Assembly: GCA_947451875.1 (NCBI GenBank)
Contig: CANGBE010000003.1
Span: 1-31,219, forward strand
Length of the DNA stretch: 31,219 nucleotides
From: Sphingomonadaceae bacterium
GTDB taxonomy: Bacteria; Pseudomonadota; Alphaproteobacteria; Sphingomonadales; Sphingomonadaceae
Direction: 5' to 3'
Part shown: positions 15,244 through 25,350 of the stretch, in pieces
Layout: each line of letters begins with the position of its first letter
How positions within the stretch are numbered: position 1 is the stretch's first letter
Program-made: the position numbers and the translations under genes
Notes under the pieces: generated by a model
What the model was told of the DNA's origin: nothing
The model's database searches: none
The model's input: the letters and a program-made list of their open reading frames with translations, nothing else

Positions 15244-18200
15244 ATGGCCAGCCAAACCGCATCAGACCGCAAGGCTTCAGCCAAGCCGCTAGCTGAATCA
15301 AGAGGACTTGAGACAGCACTGGCCGAGCGGTTGTTCGACGCGGTCCTGCCCGGCGATGCCGCTCTCGAGCGGGATGCTCTGTCATCCGCCGCTGCATTCG
15401 TCCTGAAAGCAGCGAGCCAGCGCAAGGTCCGGCGGCCCGCCGTGGCCATCGATAACCAATCCGGCACCCGCGTAACGCGGGTCGCGGTAATCAATGATGA
15501 TATGCCATTCCTTGTCGATTCCATCGCCGCAACCCTCGCGCGGCAGGGCCTGGTGATAGACCGCCTGATCCATCCGGTTGTTTCCGTAGAGCGTGATGGC
15601 AAAGGTTCGATCTTAGCCCTTCGCGATGGCGATGCCCCCAGCGAATCGATGATCTACCTCGAAACCGGGCGCACCGATGCCAAGGTGCGCAAGTCTCTGG
15701 CTGCGGCGCTCGATCAGACGCTGGGTGAGATACGCAGCGCGGTCAGCGATTGGCCGGCGATGAAAGCCTGCATAGCCGCCGATGCCGCCGTGCTTGAAAG
15801 CCGCGATGCCGAAAGCGCCGCCCTGCTGCACTGGCTGGGCGCGGATATGCTGACCCTGCTCGGCCACGTCACCCATTACCGCGATGGCCGCGAAGACAAC
15901 ATGCTCGGGGCCTGCAAGAAGGCCGCGAAGCCGCTTCTGGCTGAGCCTTCGTGGCGAAGGGCCTTCCAATGGTTCGATGCAAAGCCGAAGAGTCGCAGCC
16001 TGCTGGTTATCAAGTCCAACCGAATTTCCTCGGTCCACCGGGCTGTTCCACTCGATCTGTTCATCGTGCCGCTATTCGAAGGCGGCAAACTCGTCGCGCT
16101 TTCGGCCCATGCCGGGGTGTGGACCAGCGCCGCGCTTGGCGCCTCGCCACACGAAGTTCCCGGCCTGCGCGCTCAGCTTTCCGCCTTGATGACCAAATTC
16201 GGTTTCGATGCGGGCGGCCATAACGGCAAGGCGCTGGTCCATGCGCTAACCGCTCTACCGCATGACATGCTCGCGAGCTTCGAAGCACCCGATATCGAGC
16301 GCGTGGCGACGACGATGATGAGCCTTGTCGAGCGCCCGCGCCCGCGCTTGATGCTGGTCACAGCACCGCTCGATCGCCACCTTTTCGCTTTCGTCTGGCT
16401 GCCGCGCGATGCCATTTCGACCGGTACCCGGCTCGAGATTGAGGCCATGTTGACCAAGGCCGCCGATGGTCCCGTGCTCGACTGGAGCCTTGAGGTAGAG
16501 AGCAGCAATCTCGCGCTGCTGCGCTTTGTCATCGACATCCGCGAAGGGGCGAAGATCCCGGACGAAGCCGCACTCGATACGCGGCTGGCACTGATGTTGC
16601 GCGGCTGGGGCGAGGCGGTGGAAGACGAACTATCGCTCAGCATGGACGCATCACGGGCGGCCGAACTGGCGGCAACCTATGCCGACGCCTTCCCGCTATC
16701 CTATCGCGCCGACTGCGATCCGGCCGAGGCGGCAAGCGACATTATTGGCCTTTCCGCTCTGGCCCTGACCGGCCGGGGCGTGCGCCTGCACAGCCGCGCG
16801 CAGGATGGCGAGGGACACCTGCGGCTCAAGCTCTATCAGCGCAGCGGGGCGATTGCCCTTTCCGACGCGGTTCCGGCGCTGGAAAACTTCGGCTTCCGAG
16901 TGGTGGAGGACACCCCGACCACGCTCGTCGGCAAAGGCGCAGACAAAGTCGATGGGACCGGGCAACTCGGCGCGATCCACGATTTCCTGCTCGAACTGCC
17001 GGTAGCGCGCCGAGCCGAAAACATGCTTGGCCTTGCATCCTCCATTGAGGGCGCTCTCGCCGATGTGCTGAATGGCACGGGTGAGGACGATGCCTTCAAT
17101 CGCCTGATCCCCTGCCTTGGCCTGAACGCCACCGAAGTGAACTGGCTGCGCGCCTGGTATCGCTATCTGCGGCAGGCGGGGATGAACTTCGGCATTCCGA
17201 CTGCGGTTGATGCCCTGCAAGGCGCTGGCGGCGTAACGCGCGGCCTCATTGCTCTGTTCCGCGCCCGCCACGATCCCGCCTTCTCCGGAAGCCGTGACAA
17301 GGCCGAAGGGGACGCGCTCGAAGCCATAAAGCTTGGCCTCACCAAAGTCTCGGCGATCAACGATGACCGCCTGCTTCGCGCCTATCGCGCGCTGGTGAGC
17401 GCCATGCTGCGGACCAATGCCTTTGCGCCTACGCGGGAAGGCGTGGCGCTGGCCTTCAAACTCGATTCTGCCCAAGTCCCCGGCTTACCCAAGCCGCTGC
17501 CCTGGCGCGAAGTCTTCGTCTATTCGCGCCAAGTCGAAGGCATCCACTTGCGCGCTGGTCCGGTTGCGCGCGGCGGGCTACGCTGGTCAGACCGGCGCGA
17601 CGATTTCCGCACCGAAGTGCTCGGTCTGATGAAGGCACAGCGCGTGAAAAACGCGGTGATCGTGCCGACCGGAGCCAAGGGCGGTTTCTATCCCAAGCTG
17701 CTGCCCAATCCGGCGCAGGATCGTGATGGCTGGCTGGCCGAAGGCAAGGCCGCCTATCAGGTCTTCGTCCGCTCGCTGCTGTCGATCACCGACAACATTG
17801 TCGGCGGCAAGGTCGTCCACCCGAAGCAGGTGGTGATCCGCGATGGCGAGGATCCCTATTTCGTTGTCGCCGCGGACAAGGGCACCGCGACCTTTTCCGA
17901 CACCGCCAATGCGCTGGCCGCCGAATATGATTTTTGGCTGGGCGATGCCTTCGCCTCTGGCGGATCAAAGGGCTATGACCACAAGGCCATGGGAATAACC
18001 GCCAAGGGCGCGTGGCTTTCAGTCCAGCGCCACTTCCTTGAGCTCGGCGTCGATGTGCAGAACGATCCGGTCCGCGTCGCAGGCTGCGGCGATATGTCGG
18101 GCGATGTCTTCGGCAACGGCATGCTGCTGTCAAAGTCGCTCAAAGTGGTCGCCGCCTTCGATCATCGCCACATCTTTTTCGATCCCGATCCCGATCCGGC

Positions 18201-19971
18201 CAAGAGCTGGGCCGAGCGCAAGCGCATGTTCGCCCTGCCGCGCTCGTCATGGGAGGATTATAGCAAGGCACTGATCTCCAAAGGCGGCGGCGTTTACCCG
18301 CGCAGCGCCAAGTCGACCCCGCTGACCAAGCAGGTGAAGGCCATGCTGGGCGTCAGCGCCGACAGTCTCGATCCCGAAAGTGTGATCACCGCGATCCTGA
18401 AGGCGGAAGTCGATCTGCTGTGGTTCGGGGGCATCGGCACCTATGTGAAGTCCTCCGCCGAGAACAACGCGACTGTCGGCGATCCCGGCAACGATGCCCT
18501 GCGCGTCGATGGCTGCGATGTCCGCGCGCGGGTGATCGGCGAGGGCGCGAATCTTGGCTGCACGCAGGCCGGGCGGATCGAATTTGCTCTGCAAGGCGCG
18601 AATGGTGCAGGCGGGCGCAACAACACCGATTTCATCGACAATTCGGCCGGCGTCGATTGTTCGGACAAAGAGGTCAACATCAAGATCGCGCTGGCATCGG
18701 CGCAGCGGGCGGGGCGGCTCTCGGAACCCGCGCGCGTCACGCTGCTCTCGTCGATGACCGATGATGTTGCCGAACTGGTGCTCGAAGACAACCGGCTGCA
18801 GGCGCTGGCGCTTTCGGTCGCCGCATCGGCCGGTGCCACCGGAACCGGATCGAGCCTGCGACTGGTCGAGGTGCTGGAAGAACTGGGCCAGCTTGATCGC
18901 AAGACCGAAGGCCTCGCCGAAAACGACGTGCTGAAACGCCGCGCTGCCGAAGGCCACGGGCTGACCCGGCCCGAACTCGCCGTGCTGCTTTCCAGTGCCA
19001 AGCTGGCGCTGCAGGATGCGCTGGAACATTCCGATGTCGTCGATGATCCCGGCCTTGAGGCAGACCTGATCGCATCGTTCCCGCCCGCCATGCAGGGCAA
19101 GTTCCGCAAGGACATCTCCGCCCATCGCCTCCGCCGCGAAATCATCGCGACGCGGCTCGCCAACCGCGTGGTCAACCGCATCGGCATGATCCATCCCTTC
19201 GAACTGGTCGAAGAGGAAGGCGCTTCGCTGGCGCAGGTTGTCGCGGCCTTTGTTTCCGCTGATGCCCTGTTCGGGCTTGATGCCCTGTGGGAGCGGATCG
19301 AGATGGCAAAGATGCCCGAAACCGCACGCATCGCGCTGATCCGCCGCACATCGAGCGCGGTGCGCAGTCATATGGCCGATCTGCTGCGCGCCGGGGCGGG
19401 CCTCGTGCCGCCCTCGCAGACCGTGGCAGACCTTCCCGCCGGTGTCCGCAAGCTGAGCCAGCTTGCCGAAGAGCTGCTGGGCAGCGAGGCGCGCGCGCAG
19501 GAGAACCGCATCACCGCCGATCTCGTCACCGCCGGAGCCCCCAAGGCCGAGGCCGCGCTGGTCGCCCACCTTTACGCGATGGACGGTGCCATCGGCCTCG
19601 CCCGGCTGGCGCGTGACAGCGGCGTTTCGCCCGAAGTGCTGACCCGCGCCTTCTCCGATCTCGGCGCAAAGCTGGGGCTCGACTGGGCGCAACAGGCTGC
19701 TGCCGCAGCCCGCCCAAGCGATCCGTGGGAACGCCTGCTCGTCGCCGGTCTCGCCCGCGATTTCCAGCAGATGCGGCTCGATTTCCTGAGGCGGATTGCC
19801 GGCGGCAAGCGCAGCGATCCCTCGCGGGCAGCAGCGCAGTGGATCGAGGCGCAGGCGGCACCGATCCGCCAGTTCCGGGCTATGGTGACCCGCGCGCAAG
19901 GTGCAATACCGGTCGCCCCCGCCATGCTGGCCCAGATCGCCAGTCAGGCGCGGAATTTGTTGGGGCGGTAA
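15244..19971 (+). CDS. gdhB: Large NAD-specific glutamate dehydrogenase (GDH-180 type)
   Basis: This enzyme of about 1,575 residues oxidises L-glutamate to 2-oxoglutarate and ammonia with NAD+, mainly for amino-acid catabolism. It is the very long, hexameric bacterial type: a long N-terminal regulatory region with ACT-like modules (about 1-650), the catalytic part with the substrate-binding lysine near K812 (PTGAKGGFYPK), the dinucleotide-binding stretch near 947 (GCGDMSGDVFGNGML), FGGIGTYVK, and a helical C-terminal region. The length matches the family. The preferred start is ATG 15244, with AGGAG about ten bases upstream; ATG 15217 in the same frame is possible and would add nine residues. 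It follows the LLM gene by 140 bases and converges on the CNNM gene with a hairpin between them. No frameshift is seen. Confidence 0.96.
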   Translation: MASQTASDRKASAKPLAESRGLETALAERLFDAVLPGDAALERDALSSAAAFVLKAASQRKVRRPAVAIDNQSGTRVTRVAVINDDMPFLVDSIAATLARQGLVIDRLIHPVVSVERDGKGSILALRDGDAPSESMIYLETGRTDAKVRKSLAAALDQTLGEIRSAVSDWPAMKACIAADAAVLESRDAESAALLHWLGADMLTLLGHVTHYRDGREDNMLGACKKAAKPLLAEPSWRRAFQWFDAKPKSRSLLVIKSNRISSVHRAVPLDLFIVPLFEGGKLVALSAHAGVWTSAALGASPHEVPGLRAQLSALMTKFGFDAGGHNGKALVHALTALPHDMLASFEAPDIERVATTMMSLVERPRPRLMLVTAPLDRHLFAFVWLPRDAISTGTRLEIEAMLTKAADGPVLDWSLEVESSNLALLRFVIDIREGAKIPDEAALDTRLALMLRGWGEAVEDELSLSMDASRAAELAATYADAFPLSYRADCDPAEAASDIIGLSALALTGRGVRLHSRAQDGEGHLRLKLYQRSGAIALSDAVPALENFGFRVVEDTPTTLVGKGADKVDGTGQLGAIHDFLLELPVARRAENMLGLASSIEGALADVLNGTGEDDAFNRLIPCLGLNATEVNWLRAWYRYLRQAGMNFGIPTAVDALQGAGGVTRGLIALFRARHDPAFSGSRDKAEGDALEAIKLGLTKVSAINDDRLLRAYRALVSAMLRTNAFAPTREGVALAFKLDSAQVPGLPKPLPWREVFVYSRQVEGIHLRAGPVARGGLRWSDRRDDFRTEVLGLMKAQRVKNAVIVPTGAKGGFYPKLLPNPAQDRDGWLAEGKAAYQVFVRSLLSITDNIVGGKVVHPKQVVIRDGEDPYFVVAADKGTATFSDTANALAAEYDFWLGDAFASGGSKGYDHKAMGITAKGAWLSVQRHFLELGVDVQNDPVRVAGCGDMSGDVFGNGMLLSKSLKVVAAFDHRHIFFDPDPDPAKSWAERKRMFALPRSSWEDYSKALISKGGGVYPRSAKSTPLTKQVKAMLGVSADSLDPESVITAILKAEVDLLWFGGIGTYVKSSAENNATVGDPGNDALRVDGCDVRARVIGEGANLGCTQAGRIEFALQGANGAGGRNNTDFIDNSAGVDCSDKEVNIKIALASAQRAGRLSEPARVTLLSSMTDDVAELVLEDNRLQALALSVAASAGATGTGSSLRLVEVLEELGQLDRKTEGLAENDVLKRRAAEGHGLTRPELAVLLSSAKLALQDALEHSDVVDDPGLEADLIASFPPAMQGKFRKDISAHRLRREIIATRLANRVVNRIGMIHPFELVEEEGASLAQVVAAFVSADALFGLDALWERIEMAKMPETARIALIRRTSSAVRSHMADLLRAGAGLVPPSQTVADLPAGVRKLSQLAEELLGSEARAQENRITADLVTAGAPKAEAALVAHLYAMDGAIGLARLARDSGVSPEVLTRAFSDLGAKLGLDWAQQAAAAARPSDPWERLLVAGLARDFQQMRLDFLRRIAGGKRSDPSRAAAQWIEAQAAPIRQFRAMVTRAQGAIPVAPAMLAQIASQARNLLGR

Positions 19972-19991
19972 TCCTCCCTGCAGGGGAGGAT
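19971..19991. terminator. Hairpin between convergent gdhB and CNNM genes
   Basis: ATCCTCCC (19971-19978) pairs perfectly with GGGAGGAT (19984-19991) around a five-base loop. It fills the 20-base gap between the gdhB stop (whose last base it uses) and the opposing stop at 19992. No clear T-run follows on either strand, so termination efficiency is uncertain. Confidence 0.55.
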
Positions 19992-21299
19992 CTATTCCGC
20001 CTCCACTGCCACCTTGCTCACCAACAGCTTATCAATCCGCCGCTCGTCCATATCAACGATCTCGAATCGCCAGCCCTGTTCGTGGAAATGCTCGCCTTCG
20101 CGCGGCAGGCGTTTGAGTACGGAGAGGACATAGCCCGCCACGGTGGCAAAATCGCGGTCGGTGGGGATGGTGATGGCCAGCTGGCCCGCCAGAGCATCAA
20201 CCGGCAGGGCTCCGGCGATCAGCAGTGATCCGTCTTCACGCTCGACAATCATCGGCTCGTCGCCTTCGTCCTGATGGCTGGCGAACTGGCCGACGATGGC
20301 CGAGAGCAGGTCTGCCGGGGTGACGACGCCTTCAAGGTGGCCGTATTCATCGTGGACCATGGCCATCGAAACGCCCGATTGCTGGAGCATCCGCAGCGCG
20401 TCCATCGCGTCGAGCTGGTCGGGGATGATCTCTGCCTTCTTCATCAGGCGGGCGATCTGCACTTTCTTGCCCGCGAGCAGGGTCCGCTGCACGTCCTTGA
20501 CCTTGACCACGCCGACAATCGTATCGGGCGAGCCATCGATCACCGGCCACAGCGAATGCGATGATGCTTTCAGCAGCGCGCGGATATCGTCTTCGCTGGC
20601 GCGGCGATCGATCGCATCTAGCTCGTTGCGCGGGGTCATCAGTTCGCGCACCGGGCGGTCTGCCAGCCGCATGATGCCGGCCATGATCGCCCGTTCGTCT
20701 TCCTCGATCACGCCCGAACGCGTGGCTTCGGCAAAGATCATGTGCAGTTCTTCGGCGGTAACATGGTGTTCGCCCGCGCGGGTGACGCCGAGCATCGCCA
20801 GCAGCAGGCCGGAGCTCTTGTCGAGTAGCCAGACGAAAGGCGCGGTAGCCCGAGCCAGCAGGGTCATCGGCAGGGCGGCGGCAATGGCGATGGCCTCGGC
20901 ATGGCGCAGCGCGATCTGCTTGGGCACCAGTTCGCCGATCACGAGGCTGAGATAGGTAGTGACGGCGATGGTCAGGGCAAAGCCTGCTTCGGGCGCATAG
21001 CGTTCGGGCGCGCCCCAGCTCATCAGACGCTCACCCACCGGGCCGCCCAGCTCTGCGCCGGAAAAGGCCCCGGCGATAATGCCGACCAGCGTGATCCCGC
21101 TCTGCGCGGTGGAGAGGAACTTGCCGGGATCGGCAGCCAGCAACAGCGCCGCTGATGCGCCCTTGCTGCCGCGCTCCGCCGCCATGCGCAGCCGCGCCGG
21201 GCGCGAAGAAACCACCGCCAGTTCGGACATGGCGAGAAATCCGTTGAGCAGGATCAGGCCCAGAATAACGAAGGCCTCGGACCAGGGGAAAGGTGTCAC
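19992..21299 (-). CDS. CNNM/CorC-type membrane protein with CBS pair (hemolysin family)
   Basis: This 435-residue inner-membrane protein has the DUF21 (CNNM) transmembrane domain at about 1-190 (AFVILGLILLNGFLAMSELA, GELVPKQIALRHAEA), a CBS domain pair at about 205-335 (MTPRNELDAIDRRASEDDI, DTIVGVVKVKDV), and a C-terminal CorC_HlyC domain at about 345-430. CNNM proteins are magnesium/sodium transporters or regulators; the older hemolysin name is historical. The start is GTG at 21299, with AGGAA on the minus strand at 21307-21311, seven bases upstream. It lies 22 bases after the cysQ-like gene and is co-transcribed with it. The DUF21 domain appears intact; ion specificity is inferred from family. 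Confidence 0.92.
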   Translation of the reverse strand: MTPFPWSEAFVILGLILLNGFLAMSELAVVSSRPARLRMAAERGSKGASAALLLAADPGKFLSTAQSGITLVGIIAGAFSGAELGGPVGERLMSWGAPERYAPEAGFALTIAVTTYLSLVIGELVPKQIALRHAEAIAIAAALPMTLLARATAPFVWLLDKSSGLLLAMLGVTRAGEHHVTAEELHMIFAEATRSGVIEEDERAIMAGIMRLADRPVRELMTPRNELDAIDRRASEDDIRALLKASSHSLWPVIDGSPDTIVGVVKVKDVQRTLLAGKKVQIARLMKKAEIIPDQLDAMDALRMLQQSGVSMAMVHDEYGHLEGVVTPADLLSAIVGQFASHQDEGDEPMIVEREDGSLLIAGALPVDALAGQLAITIPTDRDFATVAGYVLSVLKRLPREGEHFHEQGWRFEIVDMDERRIDKLLVSKVAVEAE

Positions 21300-21306
21300 G
21301 TCGCAG

Positions 21307-21311
21307 TTCCT
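21307..21311 (-). promoter_or_regulatory. Ribosome binding site for the GTG start of the CNNM gene
   Basis: AGGAA on the minus strand lies seven bases before the GTG at 21299 and decides this non-ATG start. No in-frame ATG occurs until residue 24 (LAMSELA), which would cut away the first membrane segment. Confidence 0.6.
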
Positions 21312-21321
21312 AGCAGGTCTG

Positions 21322-22104
21322 TTACCGCGCCGCCAGTTCCTGTGCGCGGATCGCCAGCCGGTCTACCGCCGCAGAGTGGATCGCCGGGGCCGTAACCAGC
21401 ACACCGAAAGCGCGGGGGTCGGGCTTGTTGTAGCCCAGCGCCTGCCCGAAAGCATCGGTCACCGAAGCGCCCGCCTCACGTGCGATTAGGGCTGCGGCGC
21501 CGATATCCCACTCCCAGCCCCAGCGCAGTGTGGCCAGCAGGTCCGCCTCGTCAGCCGCGACCATGGCGATCCTGAGCGCGATCGAATTGGGCTTATCGAC
21601 CTTCACCAGATCGGCATCGATCGAGGGTAGATGATCAACCGGCACCCGCGCGCCGGGCAGCTCTGCGCGCTGGCTGGCGATGAGCTGCTTGCCGTTGCGC
21701 CACGATCCCTGCCCCGCCTCACCGTGCCAGAATTCGCCTCTCGCCGGGGCGTGGAGCATACCGAACAGTGGCCTTCCTGCGCTGACCAGCGCCACCGAGA
21801 CCGCCCAGCCGGGCCGCCCGCGGATGCAATCGCGGGTACCGTCAATCGGATCGACCAGCCAGATCAACCCGCCCGCGAGACGCTCGGGAGCATCGGCGGT
21901 TTCTTCTGAAAGCCAACCCGCCGATGGCAGTAATGCCCCCAGTTCACGCTTCAGGAACGAATCGACCGCCAGATCGGCAGCCGAGACAGGATCACCGGGG
22001 GACTTCTCCCACGAATCGAGCGCGTGACCCGCTCCCGGCCAGGCACGCATGGCCATATCCCCCGCAGCGCGGACGATAGATTCGAGGCGCTGGCGGTCGA
22101 TCAA
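21322..22104 (-). CDS. cysQ: 3'(2'),5'-bisphosphate nucleotidase / inositol monophosphatase family
   Basis: This 260-residue Mg2+-dependent phosphatase probably converts the sulfate-assimilation by-product PAP to AMP. The lithium-sensitive phosphatase motifs are present: E67/E68 (SEETADAP), D85-P-I-D88-G-T90 (LVDPIDGTRD), and the C-terminal WEWDIGAAALIAREAG. The usual asparagine-phenylalanine after DGT (DGTxNF) is here DGTRDCIRG, a CysQ-like or IMPase-related variant, so the exact substrate (PAP, inositol phosphate or other) is not settled. The start is TTG at 22104 with AGAAGGG six bases upstream. It is the first gene of a minus pair with the CNNM gene, divergent from sucC. No sulfate-assimilation genes are adjacent. 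Confidence 0.85.
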   Translation of the reverse strand: MIDRQRLESIVRAAGDMAMRAWPGAGHALDSWEKSPGDPVSAADLAVDSFLKRELGALLPSAGWLSEETADAPERLAGGLIWLVDPIDGTRDCIRGRPGWAVSVALVSAGRPLFGMLHAPARGEFWHGEAGQGSWRNGKQLIASQRAELPGARVPVDHLPSIDADLVKVDKPNSIALRIAMVAADEADLLATLRWGWEWDIGAAALIAREAGASVTDAFGQALGYNKPDPRAFGVLVTAPAIHSAAVDRLAIRAQELAAR

Positions 22105-22110
22105 TGCGCA

Positions 22111-22117
22111 CCCTTCT
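22111..22117 (-). promoter_or_regulatory. Ribosome binding site for the TTG start of the cysQ-like gene
   Basis: AGAAGGG on the minus strand lies six bases before TTG at 22104. An ATG slightly upstream opens only a six-codon frame ending in the TGA that overlaps this TTG. The strong site supports the unusual start. Confidence 0.6.
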
Positions 22118-22136
22118 GCATAAATTGGCTATTTGC

Positions 22137-22151
22137 TGCGAACCATTCGCA
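22137..22151. promoter_or_regulatory. Palindrome in the cysQ/sucC divergent region
   Basis: TGCGAA and TTCGCA are perfect 6-bp arms around a three-base centre (CCA). A second exact palindrome, ACTCTAGAGT, lies at 22170-22179. Both are in the 164-base divergent promoter region between the cysQ-like gene and sucC, and could be protein-binding sites. No regulator is identified. Confidence 0.3.
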
Positions 22152-22268
22152 ACTGGCGTTCATATTTCTACTCTAGAGTGCCAATCCAGCCCTTTTCAAG
22201 CCCGATAAACCTGCTTATGCGGCAGCGCACAAATTATCCAACCTTCTTCCCTGAAAAGGCCCCGCCCC

Positions 22269-23468
<1,200 letters not shown>

Positions 23469-23498
23469 ATTACGCCCCATCGGGACTGTGATGAATGC

Positions 23499-23532
23499 CA
23501 AGCCCCGGTGTGCCTGTGCGCGCCGGGGCTTG
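23499..23532 (+). terminator. Intrinsic terminator after sucC
   Basis: CAAGCCCCGG (23499-23508) pairs perfectly with CCGGGGCTTG (23523-23532). Two wobble and two Watson-Crick pairs can extend the stem inward, leaving a six-base loop. It begins 30 bases after the sucC stop. Only a weak T-rich tail (ACCTTATT) follows. It separates sucC from etfB. Confidence 0.7.
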
Positions 23533-23635
23533 ACCTTATTCGCAACTGCGGCAATGGGCGGATCGCGAGTTTAATCGCTCGACTAAATTTCTTTCGAGTC
23601 TCTTTATCGTCTCCATCTGTGCAAGGATCACACGC

Positions 23636-24385
23636 ATGAAGATCATCGTCCCCGTCAAGCGGGTGATAGACTACAACGTCAAACCGCGGGTTAAGTCCGA
23701 CGGCACGGGCGTTGATCTCGCCAACGTCAAGATGAGCATGAACCCGTTCGATGAGATCGCGGTTGAAGAAGCCATCCGCCTGAAGGAAAAAGGCGTAGCG
23801 ACAGAGATCGTCGCCGTTTCCGTCGGCCCGCAAAAGGCGCAGGAAACCCTGCGCACCGCGCTCGCCATGGGCGCGGACCGCGCGATCCTGGTGATGACCG
23901 ATGACGAGGTTGAGCCGCTGGCCGTTGCCAAGATCCTGAAAGCCATTGCCGATGAAGAGGCCCCCGGCCTTGTCATCCTCGGCAAGCAGGCGATCGACGA
24001 CGATTCGAACCAGACCGGCCAGATGCTCGCCGCGCTGATGGGCCGTCCGCAGGGCACCTTTGCCAGCGCGGTTGCGGTCGATGGCTCAACGGTCACCGTC
24101 ACCCGCGAAGTCGACGGCGGTCTGGAAACGGTGAAGCTGGCGCTGCCCGCCATCGTCACCACCGACCTCCGCCTGAATGAGCCGCGCTATGCCTCGCTGC
24201 CCAATATCATGAAGGCCAAGAGCAAGCCGATGGCGACCAAGTCGCCCGCCGATTACGGCGTTGATACCACGCCGCGCCTGAAGACGCTGAAGGTTACCGA
24301 ACCGCCCGTGCGCAGCGCCGGTATCAAGATTGCCGATGTCGATGCGCTGGTCGCAAAGCTCAAGGAAATGGGAGTCGCACAATGA
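23636..24385 (+). CDS. etfB: Electron transfer flavoprotein beta subunit
   Basis: EtfB binds AMP and, with EtfA, accepts electrons from acyl-CoA and related dehydrogenases, passing them to ETF-ubiquinone oxidoreductase. The 249-residue length is normal. The N-terminus MKIIVPVKRVIDYNVKPR and the motifs VEEAIRLKEKGVATEIVAVS and LGKQAIDDDSNQTGQMLAAL are typical, as is the C-terminal MKAKSKPMATKSPADYG segment, the ETF recognition-loop region. AAGGA at 23623-23627 lies eight bases before the ATG. The stop overlaps the etfA start by four bases (ATGA), ensuring balanced synthesis. The 100-base leader after the sucC terminator presumably holds the promoter. Confidence 0.97.
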   Translation: MKIIVPVKRVIDYNVKPRVKSDGTGVDLANVKMSMNPFDEIAVEEAIRLKEKGVATEIVAVSVGPQKAQETLRTALAMGADRAILVMTDDEVEPLAVAKILKAIADEEAPGLVILGKQAIDDDSNQTGQMLAALMGRPQGTFASAVAVDGSTVTVTREVDGGLETVKLALPAIVTTDLRLNEPRYASLPNIMKAKSKPMATKSPADYGVDTTPRLKTLKVTEPPVRSAGIKIADVDALVAKLKEMGVAQ

Positions 24386-25311
24386 GCGTTCTCGTCTACG
24401 CAGAACATGACAATGCCTCGCTGAAGGACGCCACTCTGGCTGTTGTCACCGCCGCCGCCAAGCTCGGCGAAGTCCACGTGCTGGTCGCCGGTTCTGCTGC
24501 TTCGGCTGCTGCCGATGCCGCTGCCAAGGTCGCTGGCGTTGCCAAGGTGCTGCTGGCTGATGACGCAGCCTATGCCAACCAGCTCGCCGAAAACGTCGCG
24601 CCGCTGGTGGCTGGTCTGATGGCTGGCTACGATGCTTTCCTTACGCCCGCCACGGCCCACGGCAAAAACATCGCCCCGCGCGTTGCTGCGCTGCTCGATG
24701 TTGCGCAGGTATCGGACATCCTCTCGGTCGAAGGCCCCAAGACCTTCACCCGCCCGACTTACGCTGGCAACGCAATCGCCACAGTGGAAAGCAGCGACGC
24801 CAAGCTGGTGATCACCGTGCGCGGCACCGCCTTCGCCAAAGCAGAGACCACCGGCGGATCGGCCAGTGTCGAAGCAGCTTCGGGTGCCGGTGACGCCGGG
24901 CTTTCCAGCTTCGTCGGCGCGGAAATCGCCAAGAGCGAGCGTCCGGAACTGACCGCAGCCAAGATCATCGTCTCGGGCGGCCGCGCGCTGAAGGACAGCG
25001 AAACCTTCCAGGCCACCATCTTCCCGCTGGCCGATAAGCTCGGCGCGGCAGTCGGCGCATCGCGCGCCGCCGTGGACGCAGGCTATGTGCCCAACGACTA
25101 TCAGGTCGGCCAGACCGGCAAGATCGTCGCTCCGGAAGTCTACATCGCCATCGGCATCTCGGGCGCCATCCAGCACCTCGCCGGCATGAAAGACTCCAAG
25201 ACGATCATCGCGATCAACAAGGACGAAGACGCCCCGATCTTCCAAGTCGCGGATATTGGTCTGGTGGCTGATCTGTTCAACGCGGTGCCGGAACTGACTG
25301 GCAAGCTTTGA
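24382..25311 (+). CDS. etfA: Electron transfer flavoprotein alpha subunit
   Basis: EtfA carries the FAD of the ETF heterodimer. The 309-residue protein has the N-terminal domain I (MSVLVYAEHDNASLKD...) and the C-terminal FAD-binding domain, with the signature VSGGRALKD near 195, GASRAAVDAGYVPNDYQVGQ near 228, and IGISGAIQHLAGMKDSK near 260, followed by AINKDEDAPIF. All are conserved in active ETFs. Translation is coupled to etfB by a four-base overlap. No ETF-QO or dehydrogenase gene is adjacent. The next gene is an interrupted TonB-like gene 39 bases downstream. Confidence 0.97.
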   Translation: MSVLVYAEHDNASLKDATLAVVTAAAKLGEVHVLVAGSAASAAADAAAKVAGVAKVLLADDAAYANQLAENVAPLVAGLMAGYDAFLTPATAHGKNIAPRVAALLDVAQVSDILSVEGPKTFTRPTYAGNAIATVESSDAKLVITVRGTAFAKAETTGGSASVEAASGAGDAGLSSFVGAEIAKSERPELTAAKIIVSGGRALKDSETFQATIFPLADKLGAAVGASRAAVDAGYVPNDYQVGQTGKIVAPEVYIAIGISGAIQHLAGMKDSKTIIAINKDEDAPIFQVADIGLVADLFNAVPELTGKL

Positions 25312-25350
25312 ACCTTGCGCTGATTGCTGGGTGGCGATAGCCTGCCCCGC

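Noticed and set aside
18247..19899. 550-codon open frame on the - strand inside gdhB
   Set aside because: It is antisense to the well-conserved NAD-glutamate dehydrogenase. Its composition is typical of a GC-driven shadow frame.
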